A stretch of DNA of 64,000 bases from an uncultured Acidobacteriia bacterium. Its GTDB lineage: Bacteria > Acidobacteriota > Terriglobia > Bryobacterales > Bryobacteraceae. Numbering within the stretch: position 1 is the stretch's first letter; each line of letters begins with the position of its first letter. The notes beneath the pieces are model-generated. The model made no database searches, was not told the origin of the DNA, and was given only the letters and a program-made list of their open reading frames with translations. Below, piece after piece: positions 34,894 through 45,700 of this stretch. The stretch covers positions 1 to 64,000 of the forward strand of contig CAIQWJ010000069.1 in assembly GCA_903875575.1 (NCBI GenBank), given 5' to 3'. The translations under genes were made by a program, and so were the position numbers.

Positions 34894-37215
34894 ATGCGGG
34901 TGAAGTCGCGCCTGGCGATTGCCGCAATGGGAATTGCGGCCGGTCTCATGGCGCAACGCGCTTTGACCACACAACCTGCCAAATCCCCTCCCCGGGCTGG
35001 CCAGGCGAGGCGACCCGTTTCACTTCCGGCCACAGGTGAGTACGTGGATCCGTCATTGTGCGCGACGTGTCACGGAGACATCTCTCAGAAGTTTCGTCAG
35101 ACCGGCATGGGCCGGTCATTCCACCCGCCGCTGGCGGGAGACATTGTAGACCCACCCACAATTGCGAAGCCGGCTTATAACGAAGCATCCGGCAGTTATT
35201 TTGCAATGATCGAGCGGGGGGGCAAGTATTATCAACGCCGCTGGGAGAAGGGCAGCACGGGCGGAGCCGACACCAATGTGGATGAGAAGCGGGTGGATTT
35301 TGTAATGGGCTCCGGCAACCATTCGCGAACGTTTCTTCACCTTACGAACACTCATACGCTTCAGGAATTGCCGCTCGGCTGGTATTCGGAAAAGGGAGGC
35401 TATTGGGCGATGTCGCCGGGCTTCGACCGGCCCGACTATCCGGGGTCGACGCGCACGATCACGTATGAGTGCATGTTGTGTCATAACGCTTACCCGCGGA
35501 TACCGAAGGGACATGCGGAAGCAGGTGCCCGGCAGGAGTTTCTACAGCCGATGCCCGAGGGGATCGATTGCCAGAGATGCCATGGACCGGGCAGGCGGCA
35601 TGTGGATGCGGCGTCCAGGCCGGGCGCGAAGCCGGAAGATATTCGCGCGGCGATTGTGAACCCAAAGCGTTTGAGCCCGGAACGCGAACTGGAAGTCTGC
35701 CTGCAATGTCATCTGGAAACCACAAGCGCCGCCTTGCCGCATGCGATCCGGCGGCTGGACCGTGAGCCGTTTTCCTATAGACCTGGACAGCCTTTGGGCG
35801 ACTTTCACCTGGCTTTCGAGCCTGCTGGCGGGATGGGTGAACGATTTGAAATCGCTCACGAAGCGTACCGGATGCTGAAATCCCGCTGCTATCTGGAGAG
35901 CGCCGGGAAACTACGCTGCACGACTTGCCACGACCCGCATGACATCCCGCGAGGCGAGACGGCCACGGCGCATTACAACGGCATTTGCCGCGATTGTCAC
36001 GCTGCGGCGTTCCAGCGGTCAGTGTCGACAGGGACGCATCCCAGCGCGACGGATTGTGTGAGTTGCCATATGCCGAAGCGCAGGCCTGACGATGCGGTTC
36101 ACGTGGTGATGACGGACCATTTCATCCGGGCAAGAACGCCTCCGGGAGATCTGGTGGCTGACAAGCCGGGGAAAACGGAATGGTCCGCGGCACCCTACCG
36201 GGGCCCGGTGGTTCCTTATTATCCGGCAGCGCCCGGGGGGGCAACAGAGGAGCAGGCTCTCTATTCCGCACTTGCCCAGGTTCGCGAGGGAAGCAACCTG
36301 GAGTCTGGCATACCGCTGCTGGCGAGCCTGATTGAAAAATATCGGCCGCAGCGTGCAGACTATTATGCGGACCTAGCAGAGGCACTGGCGTCGACCGGAG
36401 AGGTGGCGAAAGCCGTGACCTATTTTGAGGAAGCGGTACGGCATTCACCGGCGTCCGCTATTTTGCTGCGGAAGCTGGGGAGCGCGCAGAGCGATGCGGG
36501 GCAACTGACCAGGGCGGAAGCTACTCTGCGGCGCGTGACGGGGCTCGCTCCGGACGATGGCGGGGCGTGGGCGCTGCTGGCGCAGGTTCTGGTGCGCGAA
36601 AACAGGAACGTAGCCGCAAAGGCTGCATTCGCCAGGGCAATTGCGCTGGATCCGGAAGTGCCGGAGATACGCGGCTCTTTTGGCGCGCTGCTGATCGCCG
36701 ACGGCAACGTGGCGGAGGCTGAAAAGGAGTTTCGCGAGGAGATCAGGCTGCAGCCGGGTATTGCCGGCGCACACGCCAACCTGGCCAGCCTATTGGCGTC
36801 CCGGGGGGAGATTACAGAAGCGAGAGTTCACTTTGAGCAGGGCCTGCTGTTAAGGCCGACGGACGCGGAGGCGCATCTGAATTATGCACGCATGCTGGCG
36901 TCTGTCAATGAGACAGTTGCGGCGGAGACGCACGCGCAGGCAGCGGTGGCAGCGGATTCCGGACTGGCAGGCGCACACCAGTTGTGGGGCTCGCTGCTGG
37001 CGACAAGGGGCGATACGGCCGGTGCGGCACGCGAACTGCAGACCGCTGTGCAGTTACAGCCCGAGCTATGGCGTGCGCAATTCGAGCTGGGTGTGGTGTT
37101 AGGCCGGATGCGCGACTTGACAGGGGCCGAAGTGCACCTGAAGCTTGCTGCACAGGGGACGGATCCGGACGCGAAGGCATCGGCACAGCAACTGCTGCAA
37201 AGGCTGGGACGCTAA
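34894..37215 (+). CDS. Exported multihaem c-type cytochrome fused to TPR repeats
   Basis: The 773-aa protein carries seven CxxCH haem motifs: CATCH (C56-H60), CMLCH, CQRCH, CLQCH, CTTCH, CRDCH and CVSCH, within about residues 50-390, spaced like the cytochrome c554/NrfH-related multihaem fold. The C-terminal third (about 440-770) is a run of TPR repeats (GEVAKAVTYFEEAVRHSPAS, LTRAEATLRRVTGLAPDD and similar). An N-terminal hydrophobic signal (LAIAAMGIAAGLMA) indicates export. Such fusions may use TPRs to dock partner proteins of an electron-transfer complex. No terminal reductase is nearby and direction of electron flow is unknown. It converges with the large receptor gene. Confidence 0.87.
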   Translation: MRVKSRLAIAAMGIAAGLMAQRALTTQPAKSPPRAGQARRPVSLPATGEYVDPSLCATCHGDISQKFRQTGMGRSFHPPLAGDIVDPPTIAKPAYNEASGSYFAMIERGGKYYQRRWEKGSTGGADTNVDEKRVDFVMGSGNHSRTFLHLTNTHTLQELPLGWYSEKGGYWAMSPGFDRPDYPGSTRTITYECMLCHNAYPRIPKGHAEAGARQEFLQPMPEGIDCQRCHGPGRRHVDAASRPGAKPEDIRAAIVNPKRLSPERELEVCLQCHLETTSAALPHAIRRLDREPFSYRPGQPLGDFHLAFEPAGGMGERFEIAHEAYRMLKSRCYLESAGKLRCTTCHDPHDIPRGETATAHYNGICRDCHAAAFQRSVSTGTHPSATDCVSCHMPKRRPDDAVHVVMTDHFIRARTPPGDLVADKPGKTEWSAAPYRGPVVPYYPAAPGGATEEQALYSALAQVREGSNLESGIPLLASLIEKYRPQRADYYADLAEALASTGEVAKAVTYFEEAVRHSPASAILLRKLGSAQSDAGQLTRAEATLRRVTGLAPDDGGAWALLAQVLVRENRNVAAKAAFARAIALDPEVPEIRGSFGALLIADGNVAEAEKEFREEIRLQPGIAGAHANLASLLASRGEITEARVHFEQGLLLRPTDAEAHLNYARMLASVNETVAAETHAQAAVAADSGLAGAHQLWGSLLATRGDTAGAARELQTAVQLQPELWRAQFELGVVLGRMRDLTGAEVHLKLAAQGTDPDAKASAQQLLQRLGR

Positions 37216-37233
37216 GTTGCAGGGCAAATGTTG

Positions 37234-37276
37234 ACGGGCCCAGGGCTGCTCTCAATGGAGCGGCCACTGGGCCCGT
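37234..37276. terminator. Hairpin between convergent genes, likely bidirectional terminator
   Basis: A perfect 10-bp inverted repeat (ACGGGCCCAG / CTGGGCCCGT) encloses 23 nt whose ends can pair further. It lies 18 bp after the haem-TPR stop and 38 bp from the end of the convergent receptor gene. T-tracts are weak. Confidence 0.55.
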
Positions 37277-37314
37277 TGACTTCGTAGAACCTGGCTTTCA
37301 GCAGACCGCGCAGG

Positions 37315-40300
37315 CTAGAACTGGAGCCTGGCTGAGAAAGCCATGATGCGGGCCGGTGCCGTGCCGGTCGGAAGACCTACCGCAGTGGCGTTGGACACCG
37401 TGTTGTTGGTGGGATTGAACTGAATGCCCGTGTTCATGCCATTAAATTCGGCGTGGTTGAATACGTTGTACGCCTGGGCCTGGAACTTCAGGATGCGCTT
37501 GTCGCTGCCCAACGGGATGGACTTGGATAAAGTCAGATCAAAATTCACGAGGCGCGGATAAGTCAGGACGCCGGAGCCGCCGCCCAGATTCCCCAGTGCG
37601 GGAGGTCCAACAATGGAATTATTCGGCCCTGTGGCGAGCGCGGACATGGCGAAGGCATTCGGGTTGAAGTAGGTGCCATCGGGGATGTTAGACTTTGCAT
37701 CGCCGATCACCTGGCAGCGTTGCCCAAGGTCGGGCGTTCCGGTATAACCACCCGTCACACCGGTAGAGCCCGAGGTCAGGCTGCAGCCGGGATTGTAGGG
37801 CGCTCCAGAAAGGATGGAACTGATGCCGGACAGTTGCCAGTGGTCGGTGATGAGGCCGAGGCCTTTGGCGCCGAGCATCTTCGCGATGCCGGGAATGTCG
37901 TAGGAATAGGTAACCTGGAGATTACTCCGGCGATCGGTCCCGCTTCGTCCGTAGAACCAGGCCTCGTTACTCGGGATCCCGTTGGCTCCCGTGAGCACGG
38001 GCGAATAACCAGTCGTACCGAGTGCCTTCGAGAACGTATAGGAAGCGCCCAAAGCCAGACCGTGCGAGTACCGCTTGTTCACCGTCGCGGTAAGAGCGTT
38101 GTAGTTGGAATGACCCAGGAAGCCGTTCATCGTGATGGACCCATACCCCGGGTAAATGGTGTGCAGCAGGTTGGAATTCAGGCTGTTGCTGGAACTGCCG
38201 CCGGTGGTGGGATCCAGATTCGCCGAGTTGAACGGCCAGCCCGTACCGACCGGAATATAGTTCGCGTTGTACGACAAGTGCTGATCGTAAACGAAGTTCA
38301 GAAGATAGCCGACATCGACGACCAACTGACCGCCGAAAGTGTGCTGCAGGCTCAGGCTTGCGCTCTGATCGGTGCCCCAGGGGACATCGCCCTGCGGGTA
38401 AGTAGTGGGGGCGATGGGAGTCACGCCCTGAAGCGTTGTAATAGCTGGTACGCTTCCGGTATTCTGCGATGCGAGCTGAGACAGTGAGAGGGTGCTGACG
38501 CCCACGTTATAAGCGGTGGGTGCCTGTCCGGACAGGCCGTAATACTGATTGCCGTCGAGCCGGCTGTAGAAGATTCCCCAGCCGCCGCGAACTGCCGTCT
38601 TTCCGTCCCCCATCAAGTCATAAGCGAAACCGAGGCGCGGGGCGGCGACGAGGGGCTTCTGGTGGTACGGAGCCTCATCTACGTTATTCAGCCCCAGGAT
38701 AGCCAGCCCCGAAGCCGGGTTACCGGAATTGGGGACCAGTGTTCCGATATAGGAACTGCTCACGAGAGAGCCCGTACCGGGATCTTTCGCCACCAGGGTA
38801 TTACCTGCGGCGCAGGTTGCCGCGCCATTCGAACAGAAGGGAACGTAGATCCGGGATTGCGCCGTCTTCGAGTAGTTGGCGGGATTGAAGCCCACAAAAG
38901 TGAAGTTATTGTCTTCCTGAGGCGACTGGTGATAAAAGCGAACGCCCAGGTCCAGCGTAAGTCTGCGGTTGACCTTCCAGTTATCCTGGAAATACTCTTC
39001 GTAATTCTGGTAGACGACGTTGAAGGTGGTGGTGACGTTGTACTGGTTATAACTGTTGACGTTGCCCAACAGAGCGTTGGCGAAACCGTCGTTGGTATTC
39101 AGAAGTGGAGTGGATGTGGAGGAGGCGAAGTTGAAGGCTCCGGCGTAGTTCCTGTCGGCGGGCTGATACTTGGTGTTGAATTCCACATAGATTCCGGCCT
39201 TGAGCGAATGGTGGCCGATGATCTTGCTGAGGTTATCCTGGTAGTACCAGGTCGGGTTGGTGGCGATTTCCTGTCCGGCTGCGGCACCGGTTCGCGAGTA
39301 CGATACGGCGTTGGATGGCGTGCCAAAACTAAAGGTTGGCAGGATATTTGAGTAGCCATTGATGGGACCCTGAAGATCGGTTTTCGGTACCGGGAACAGG
39401 GTTGGCAGATTGGGAATCAGGCCGCGATCCATACTGGCAAAATTGTCGGTTGGGATGAAGGTGTACTGATCCCAGTTGTAGGCTATCGTGGTCTCGTTAA
39501 TCATTGTCGGCGAGATGGTGTAGGTCAGGGTACCGGATTCGCTGTGGCCTCCGTTCGGGTGATTGATGGGGGAGATGGGGAGTAACGGCTTGCCGCCGAC
39601 GCCGATGCGACCGTTGTTATTCACGTCGCTGAACTGGACGCCATCGTAGAGAATGTACATGTAGTCGGCGTCGTTGATCCAACGAACGTAGCCGTTTGCC
39701 TTCTTCGTAGCGAAGAGATCGGCGCGAGCCACACTGTTCAGGCGGGGATGAATGGCGCTGCCCTGCTCAAAGTAGTTCACGACGTTCAGCTGAGCGGCCA
39801 GGGTTGGCGTGTAATTCGGCAGCGGGAAGAAGTTGAGCAGCGATTGGCCGATGGGGTTCAGCTGCGACAACGGAATTGCGTTACCGGTGAACTGGACATT
39901 CCCGCCGGCGGGATTGAGAAGTTTTATCTGGGTTCCGTTGTTGTTGAAGCTTTGCGAGAAGTCGCCGTTGCGTTCGAGGGCCGTGGGCGTGTAGACCGAC
40001 TGGGAGCCGCCACTGACGAACTGACCGGTGCGTTCCTGCGACCAGAAGAAGAACAGTTTCTTTCTTTCCCGGTTAAAGTGCTTCGGGATGAAGACGGGAC
40101 CGCCAATACTGTAGGTTTCAACGTTGTACCGGTAGGGCACGCGCGGCGTTGCGACGCTGAGGCCATTGATGTTCTTAAGCGTGTGATTGTTCACCCACGA
40201 ATTGGCGTTGAATTCTTCGTGCCTGTGGTTCCATGAAGCCGTACCGTGGAAATCCTGCGTGCCGTTCTTCGTGATGACCGCGATGGTGCCGCCGGAATTA

Positions 40301-40992
40301 TGGCCGAACTCCGCCTGGTAGTTCGACGAAAGAACCTTCAGCTCCTGAACCGCGTCCAGATTCGGCTCCGACTGGAGGGAGGTATTCGATCCCGTGTCCA
40401 TATTCGTTACACCGTCGACCGTAAAGTTCAACGCCGTAAAGCCGCCATTGATATTGATGCCGCTGATGGCACCGTGGCTCGTGACGTCCCGGTTTGCGGT
40501 GTCAATCACCCCCGGAACCAGCCTCAGGTAGCCGAAGAGATCGCGGCCCTTGAGGGTGAGAGCGTCGAGCGCGGTGGCATCGACAGTCTGGGATTTTTCG
40601 GAACTTGCGAGCTGCACAGCTGCTGCTTCCGCGGTGACGGATATGGAATCCGAGACATTTCCAAGTTGCAACATGATCGCGCCGGCATTATGAACTTCCG
40701 CGGCGGCGACGACGATGCCTTTCTGGGTGACGCTTTTGAAACCGGTGGCCTGAACCGTCACGGTGTAGTTGCCCGGCTCGACGTTTGTAAAGCGGTAGGT
40801 GCCAAGGCTGTCCGTGTTTGCGGTGCGGACCGTGCCGGTGTCCTGGCTTTTCAGCGTGACCGGCAATCCGGCAATGACTGCATTCGCAGGATCGACCAGT
40901 GACCCCACCAGAGAACTGCTGACCTGGGCAAACAGGCCCAGCGAACAACAGGCAAGCAGGAAGAGCGTAGCAACGTAGTTTCTAAGTTTCAT
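37315..40992 (-). CDS. Oar-type TonB-dependent outer-membrane protein with carboxypeptidase-regulatory N-domain
   Basis: The 1225-aa protein starts at ATG 40992 with a signal peptide (LRNYVATLFLLACCSLGLFA); the longer frame upstream is rejected. Residues 24-110 form a carboxypeptidase-regulatory-like Ig domain (SLVDPANAVIAGLPVTLKSQDTG, TYRFTNVEPGNYTVTV). A plug region follows (GFTALNFTVDGVTNMD, SNYQAEFGHNSGGTIAVITK) and then a very long beta-barrel ending in a C-terminal Phe (FSARLQF), the outer-membrane assembly signal. This architecture is the abundant Oar-like class of Acidobacteriota, presumed to import polymer fragments or export proteins with TonB energy. No substrate-binding partner is adjacent, so the ligand is unknown. 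Confidence 0.92.
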   Translation of the reverse strand: MKLRNYVATLFLLACCSLGLFAQVSSSLVGSLVDPANAVIAGLPVTLKSQDTGTVRTANTDSLGTYRFTNVEPGNYTVTVQATGFKSVTQKGIVVAAAEVHNAGAIMLQLGNVSDSISVTAEAAAVQLASSEKSQTVDATALDALTLKGRDLFGYLRLVPGVIDTANRDVTSHGAISGININGGFTALNFTVDGVTNMDTGSNTSLQSEPNLDAVQELKVLSSNYQAEFGHNSGGTIAVITKNGTQDFHGTASWNHRHEEFNANSWVNNHTLKNINGLSVATPRVPYRYNVETYSIGGPVFIPKHFNRERKKLFFFWSQERTGQFVSGGSQSVYTPTALERNGDFSQSFNNNGTQIKLLNPAGGNVQFTGNAIPLSQLNPIGQSLLNFFPLPNYTPTLAAQLNVVNYFEQGSAIHPRLNSVARADLFATKKANGYVRWINDADYMYILYDGVQFSDVNNNGRIGVGGKPLLPISPINHPNGGHSESGTLTYTISPTMINETTIAYNWDQYTFIPTDNFASMDRGLIPNLPTLFPVPKTDLQGPINGYSNILPTFSFGTPSNAVSYSRTGAAAGQEIATNPTWYYQDNLSKIIGHHSLKAGIYVEFNTKYQPADRNYAGAFNFASSTSTPLLNTNDGFANALLGNVNSYNQYNVTTTFNVVYQNYEEYFQDNWKVNRRLTLDLGVRFYHQSPQEDNNFTFVGFNPANYSKTAQSRIYVPFCSNGAATCAAGNTLVAKDPGTGSLVSSSYIGTLVPNSGNPASGLAILGLNNVDEAPYHQKPLVAAPRLGFAYDLMGDGKTAVRGGWGIFYSRLDGNQYYGLSGQAPTAYNVGVSTLSLSQLASQNTGSVPAITTLQGVTPIAPTTYPQGDVPWGTDQSASLSLQHTFGGQLVVDVGYLLNFVYDQHLSYNANYIPVGTGWPFNSANLDPTTGGSSSNSLNSNLLHTIYPGYGSITMNGFLGHSNYNALTATVNKRYSHGLALGASYTFSKALGTTGYSPVLTGANGIPSNEAWFYGRSGTDRRSNLQVTYSYDIPGIAKMLGAKGLGLITDHWQLSGISSILSGAPYNPGCSLTSGSTGVTGGYTGTPDLGQRCQVIGDAKSNIPDGTYFNPNAFAMSALATGPNNSIVGPPALGNLGGGSGVLTYPRLVNFDLTLSKSIPLGSDKRILKFQAQAYNVFNHAEFNGMNTGIQFNPTNNTVSNATAVGLPTGTAPARIMAFSARLQF

Positions 40993-41223
40993 ATATCCCC
41001 AGGGCAATAGCGAGGATCCGATATTCAAGAAAATCCTGTGCTTCCACCGCGCAATCGTGCAGGAAACGTTGCGGGAAGACAGGAGATCGCAAGAACGGGT
41101 GGACCCCAAAAATCAGGACTTTTGTGCCTGGGGTCAACAGTATCACCTGGCGTAAAAGAATGTCAATGGAATTGCTGAATACAGACCGTTGAGTTTTCCT
41201 CAAGCATTCGCTGGTTGAGTGCC

Positions 41224-41480
41224 TCAGGTCTCGTAAAGGCGGCACTTCCGGCAGGGCGCGCGAGAAAGAGTCTTCGGGCGAGAGGATTTCGATGACGACT
41301 TCGAACGGATCGGTGGGGTAGGGGTTGCCGGGCCAGCCTTCGGCCGCGATGACATCCGGGATCGGAGCAAAAGAGGGGTTGAATTTGAGGGCAATCTCCT
41401 GGCCGGCATCGTAACCCAGGACTCCGCGCAACCGGATGAGGATCTTCTGGATCAGGGAATGGCCGTTGCTTGCATGGCTG
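41224..41480 (-). pseudogene. Uma2-family (DUF820) endonuclease-fold remnant, frameshifted
   Basis: A fragment of a Uma2-like PD-(D/E)XK-fold gene: NGHSLIQKILIRLRGVLGY, ALKFNPSFAPIPDVIAAEGW, YPTDPFEVVIEILSPEDSFSRA. After SFSRA the frame changes (near 41255), where the other frame continues CRKCRLYET and stops at 41224. Full-length Uma2 proteins are about 190 aa; only about 80 are recognisable here. No start or C-terminus survives. Uma2 genes are multicopy and of uncertain function. Confidence 0.68.
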
Positions 41481-41515
41481 TTGCGATTATCGCTAACCTG
41501 GGAAGCGCATTGGCT

Positions 41516-42646
41516 TCAACTTTCTTCAACTGTGGCGCGCAGCGACGGCGGCACCAGCGAGGCCGAAACATACCTGCGGCGCAGATCCAGAAACGGTTTC
41601 TCGATCAGCGTGTAGGTCAGCCAGGAGGCGAAAAGCACCGCCGGAAGGTAGATAAAGGTCGCACTCAGCAGAATACCCTTCGTCAGATCTTCAGGCTTAA
41701 AGTACCAGTGCCGGTTCACGAGGATGAACACGATTGGATAGTGCAACAGATAGATGGAGTAGCTGATTTCCCCGACATACTTGATGACAGAGGAGACAAA
41801 TGCGGGCAGAGCGCGGGAAGCTTCCAGCCACGTCACCACCAGACCAGTCCACATGATGGCTTCCACCGTGGGGAAGAAGATGCGCCACCAGGCATCTACG
41901 TGGAAGCCGCCCAGAAGGTGATATTCGTGGAGAACAGCAAAGATACCCAGGACCCAAACGGGTGCCAGCCAGCCGAGCCAGCGACCGGGTGGATAGCGGC
42001 GTACCACTGCCGCAGCCACGGCACCGGCCAGAAATTGCTCAATATGGCCGAGGGTGGTCCAGTAGGTCAGGTTCACCAGGGTAACGCCAGCCGCGAGGCC
42101 TCCCAGACGCAGGAGATATGTCAGAGCCAGTATTTTGAGGGGCACGGAAACGCTGCCGCGCCGCAGGGCCGCGTGAATGAAGGGGAACATCAGGTAAAGC
42201 TGGGCTTCGATGGCCAGGCTCCAGGCCACGCCGGTCCACGGGCCAAGGTCCAGCCCGCCACCGAGGGGAGTGAGGCGCTGGAGGAACAGGATGAGATCGG
42301 TATAGTTCAGCATCCAGGTGCCGATCAGCATGACGGCTCCGAGCAAAGGCAGGATCCGCAGCGCCCGGTTGGCGAAGAATTTCTTCACATTGAGTTCGGA
42401 ATCGAGCGAACCGTAGGTCAGGATGAAGCCGCTGATGACCAGGAACAGACTGACCGCGGTGTGACCCTCGATCAGCGTGGCCATGAAGAATTGGGTGGAG
42501 TGGATCCACTCGGTGGCGGTGGGCAAACGATGGTAGACCTGGTCCCAGTAGGTGAGCTGGTAGGCGTGATAGTAGAAGATCAGCAGGGCGGCCAGGGCAC
42601 GCAGGTGATCGATAGCGGGAAGGTACCTGCGGTTGGGGCTTTGCAC
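41516..42646 (-). CDS. Membrane acyltransferase, Acyl_transf_3 (OafA/YrhL-like) family
   Basis: The 376-aa protein begins RRYLPAIDHLRALAALLIFYYHAYQL, the conserved first helix with the R-x10-H active-site pair of OafA/NodX-like acyltransferases. It continues with about ten membrane segments including TAVSLFLVISGFILTYG and FANRALRILPLLGAVMLIG. These proteins O-acylate exported sugars, lipopolysaccharide, peptidoglycan or other extracytoplasmic glycans from the membrane. No polysaccharide genes adjoin it, so the acceptor is unknown. It is divergent from the DUF1549 operon, which starts 76 bp away. Confidence 0.88.
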   Translation of the reverse strand: MQSPNRRYLPAIDHLRALAALLIFYYHAYQLTYWDQVYHRLPTATEWIHSTQFFMATLIEGHTAVSLFLVISGFILTYGSLDSELNVKKFFANRALRILPLLGAVMLIGTWMLNYTDLILFLQRLTPLGGGLDLGPWTGVAWSLAIEAQLYLMFPFIHAALRRGSVSVPLKILALTYLLRLGGLAAGVTLVNLTYWTTLGHIEQFLAGAVAAAVVRRYPPGRWLGWLAPVWVLGIFAVLHEYHLLGGFHVDAWWRIFFPTVEAIMWTGLVVTWLEASRALPAFVSSVIKYVGEISYSIYLLHYPIVFILVNRHWYFKPEDLTKGILLSATFIYLPAVLFASWLTYTLIEKPFLDLRRRYVSASLVPPSLRATVEES

Positions 42647-42722
42647 TCAGGATCGATTGTATCGGCGGAGGGAGTTGAAGTCCACTGGCTGGCCTGAATT
42701 GTAGTAATATTGACACTACCTG

Positions 42723-45700
42723 ATGGCCCCTCATAACTCCGGTTTTCGAAGCTCCCGTCCGTGGCGTGCGATCCTTGCGGGGTCCGTCGGCGTGTTGGTT
42801 GCGGTGTCCCTGTCGCGACTGGGTTATTCACAGGCCGCGCAGGTACCGCCACCGGCGAAGAAAGCGGCGGTTTCGGCGACGGCCGGAGAGACCAGCACCG
42901 CGACGGCTCCAGCGGTTACCGTCGACTATGCCCGCGACATCCACCCGATTCTGGCGGACCATTGCCTGGTTTGCCACAACGCGGAGAAGCGTTCCGGCGG
43001 GCTATCGCTGGGCACCTATGACGACATCATGCAGGGCGGCAAGGATGGCGCGGCGGTTTCACCGGGCCATAGCGGGCAGAGTCTGCTGGTGAGGCGCATC
43101 GTGGGTGAAGTGGGACCGGTGATGCCTTTGGGCGGGGATCCGCTGTCTGCCGCCGAAATCGCCACGCTGCGGAAATGGATTGACGAAGGAGCGCGGGCTA
43201 CACCCGGTTCCGACGTTGGTAAAGCCCGTTGGGAACCGCAATTGACGCTGACCGAGCCCGCGATGCCTGCAGTAACCTGGTCAGACTGGACGCAGCCGCT
43301 CGATCGCTTTACCGCCGCTTATCTGGCGAAACAGGGTGTTGCTCAGCCGATTCCAGTGGATCAGGCAGAGTTCGCCCGCCGCGCGTTTCTGGATATTCAG
43401 GGTTTCCTGCCCACGCCGGACGAGATCCGCGCGTTCCTCGCCAGCAAAGATCCGGAGAAGCGCACAAAGCTGGTGGCGTCCCTGATGGATAACCCGACGC
43501 GTTACTCGGAACACTGGATCAGCTACTGGAACGATCTGCTGCGCAACGACGAGGGCGTCGTTTACTATTCCGAAACTGCCGGGCGCAAGTCGATTACGCC
43601 GTGGCTGCTCGACGCCCTGGTGAAGAACAAGCCTTACAACCAGATGGTGAAGGAGTTGTTGAATCCGACGATGCCCACCGATCCCGATGGTTTTCTGATC
43701 GGCGTCAACTGGCGCGGGACCACCAGCGCCTCGCAGACCCCGGCGTTGCAGGCTTCCCAGAACACGGCGCAGATCTTCATTGGCATTAATTTCAAGTGCA
43801 ATTCCTGCCATGACAGCTTTATCAGCAAATGGAAGCTGAAAGACGCATATTCGCTGGCGGCGTATTTTTCCGCCGAAGAGAAGCTGCAACTCTATCGTTG
43901 CGACGTGGCCCAGCCCGACCAGTTCGCGACGGCATCGTATATGTATCCGGAGATCAATCGGCCGCTGGCATCCCTGAGTACGGCGGACCGGCGCTCCACC
44001 ATCGCGGAGATCTTCACCGATCCGCGTAACGGGCGCTTGCCGCGGACGCTGGTGAACCGCATCTGGGAACGGCTGATGGGTCGCGGGATTGTGGAGAACG
44101 TGGACGATATGGACGGCGAGCCGTGGAGCCCGGAAGTGCTCGATTATCTTTCGAGCGACTTCGTGAAGAGCGGCTACGACATTAAGCATCTGATTGCGAC
44201 CATCATCGGTTCGCAAACTTACCAGATGCAGGCGGTGGCGCGGCCGGAGGGTCCGCCTAAGAACTACGTTTTCCGGGGTCCGGAGTTGCGACGCATTACG
44301 GCGGAACAGTTTGCCGATGCGATCGCTTCCGTGACGGGGGACTGGCACGTGGCGAAGGCGCCCACGGTAAGCGCGACCGGCGCAACCGGGGCAACTGGCG
44401 CCCCGAAAGTACTGGGTGTGTTTTCGGGCGCGCCTGTGGATACGGAAGAGAATCTGGCAATTAATGCGCGACTGGCTGCGCCGCGTCCCGCTGCGACGGG
44501 TTCTACAGGCTCCACCGGGTCGACTGGGGTGAGCGGTTCGACTGGTTCAACCGGTGTTACGGGGACAACGGGAACTGCGGCTGCCGGAGCCACGGGGCGA
44601 ACGACGCAAATCGCCGGTGGCCGTGGCGGAGCGAATGGCGCGACGGGTTCCACGGGGGCATCGGGTGCCACGGGCCGTGGGCCTGCGCCGATTGCCGGGG
44701 GCATCTACGCGCGCGAGTGGAGAGTGGCTGGCAGCAATCTGACCCGCGCGATGGGCCGACCGATCCGCGATCAGGTTTATTCCACACGGGACACGCAGGC
44801 CACCACAATGCAGGCTGTGGAACTGGTCAACGGCGAGACGCTGAATCACTGGGTGTGGCGCGGTGCGCAAAGGATGCTCGGCGAACTGCCGCCCGAACCG
44901 ACGAGTCTGTTCAGCCGGCAGGTTGCCGGGACAGTGACCACCGCACCGGCTCCCGCCGCAACCGGTTCAACCGGCGGAGTTGGCCGTGGCGGGGCAACCG
45001 CTGCGACGTCGCCGCCCGTTGTAGATCCGGCCGATGCGGCGTATCCTCCGCTGATGGTTACGATCAATGGATCGAATGGTCCTTTGCTCAAGGCAGTGCA
45101 GGCTAAAGACGTGGCAAAGGCCGCGACAGAAGCGGCAAAGATGGCGACTGCATTCGATTCGGTAGTCAAATACTGGTCGGCGAAGAAGGCGGATGACGCG
45201 GCTTCGCTGGCAATGAAGGCGTGGGATGCAGCGAATACCATCGCAAACAGCAAAGACGTTAACGTGCAGGACGAAGCCCTGACCACGCTGCTGAACACCT
45301 GCTCGCAGTGCCACACGGCTCATCGCATTTCGGGCGCTCAGGGCGTGGCCGCGATCAGCACTTCGGTTCTGGCGACCGGTGTGTCTCGCACGGTTGTGGT
45401 GCCGCCGGTTCCCTTCTCCATCGATGTTTCGAAATCGAAGAAGCTTTACCTGATTGTGGAAGACGGTCTTTCCACGGCCCCGGACAAGGCCACCCCGCTT
45501 TGGCTGAACGCGGTGTTCACCGCTGGCGATGGCTCAAAAACACCGCTGACTTCGCTGCGCCCTGTAGATGTGAGCGGCTTGCGGGACGACAAATCTCCCA
45601 TCATCCCGCTGGGCGGCGATAAGGATAAACCGGTGATCGAGGCGGTTCGGGTAAAATTTCCGTCCGTGCTGGTTTACGACATTTCAAATCGGGGCTTTAA

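Noticed and set aside
41459-42697. 412-codon plus-strand frame opposite the acyltransferase
   Set aside because: Antisense; protein is Gln/Gly/Glu-rich without hydrophobic core, while the minus strand gives a clean multi-pass membrane family.
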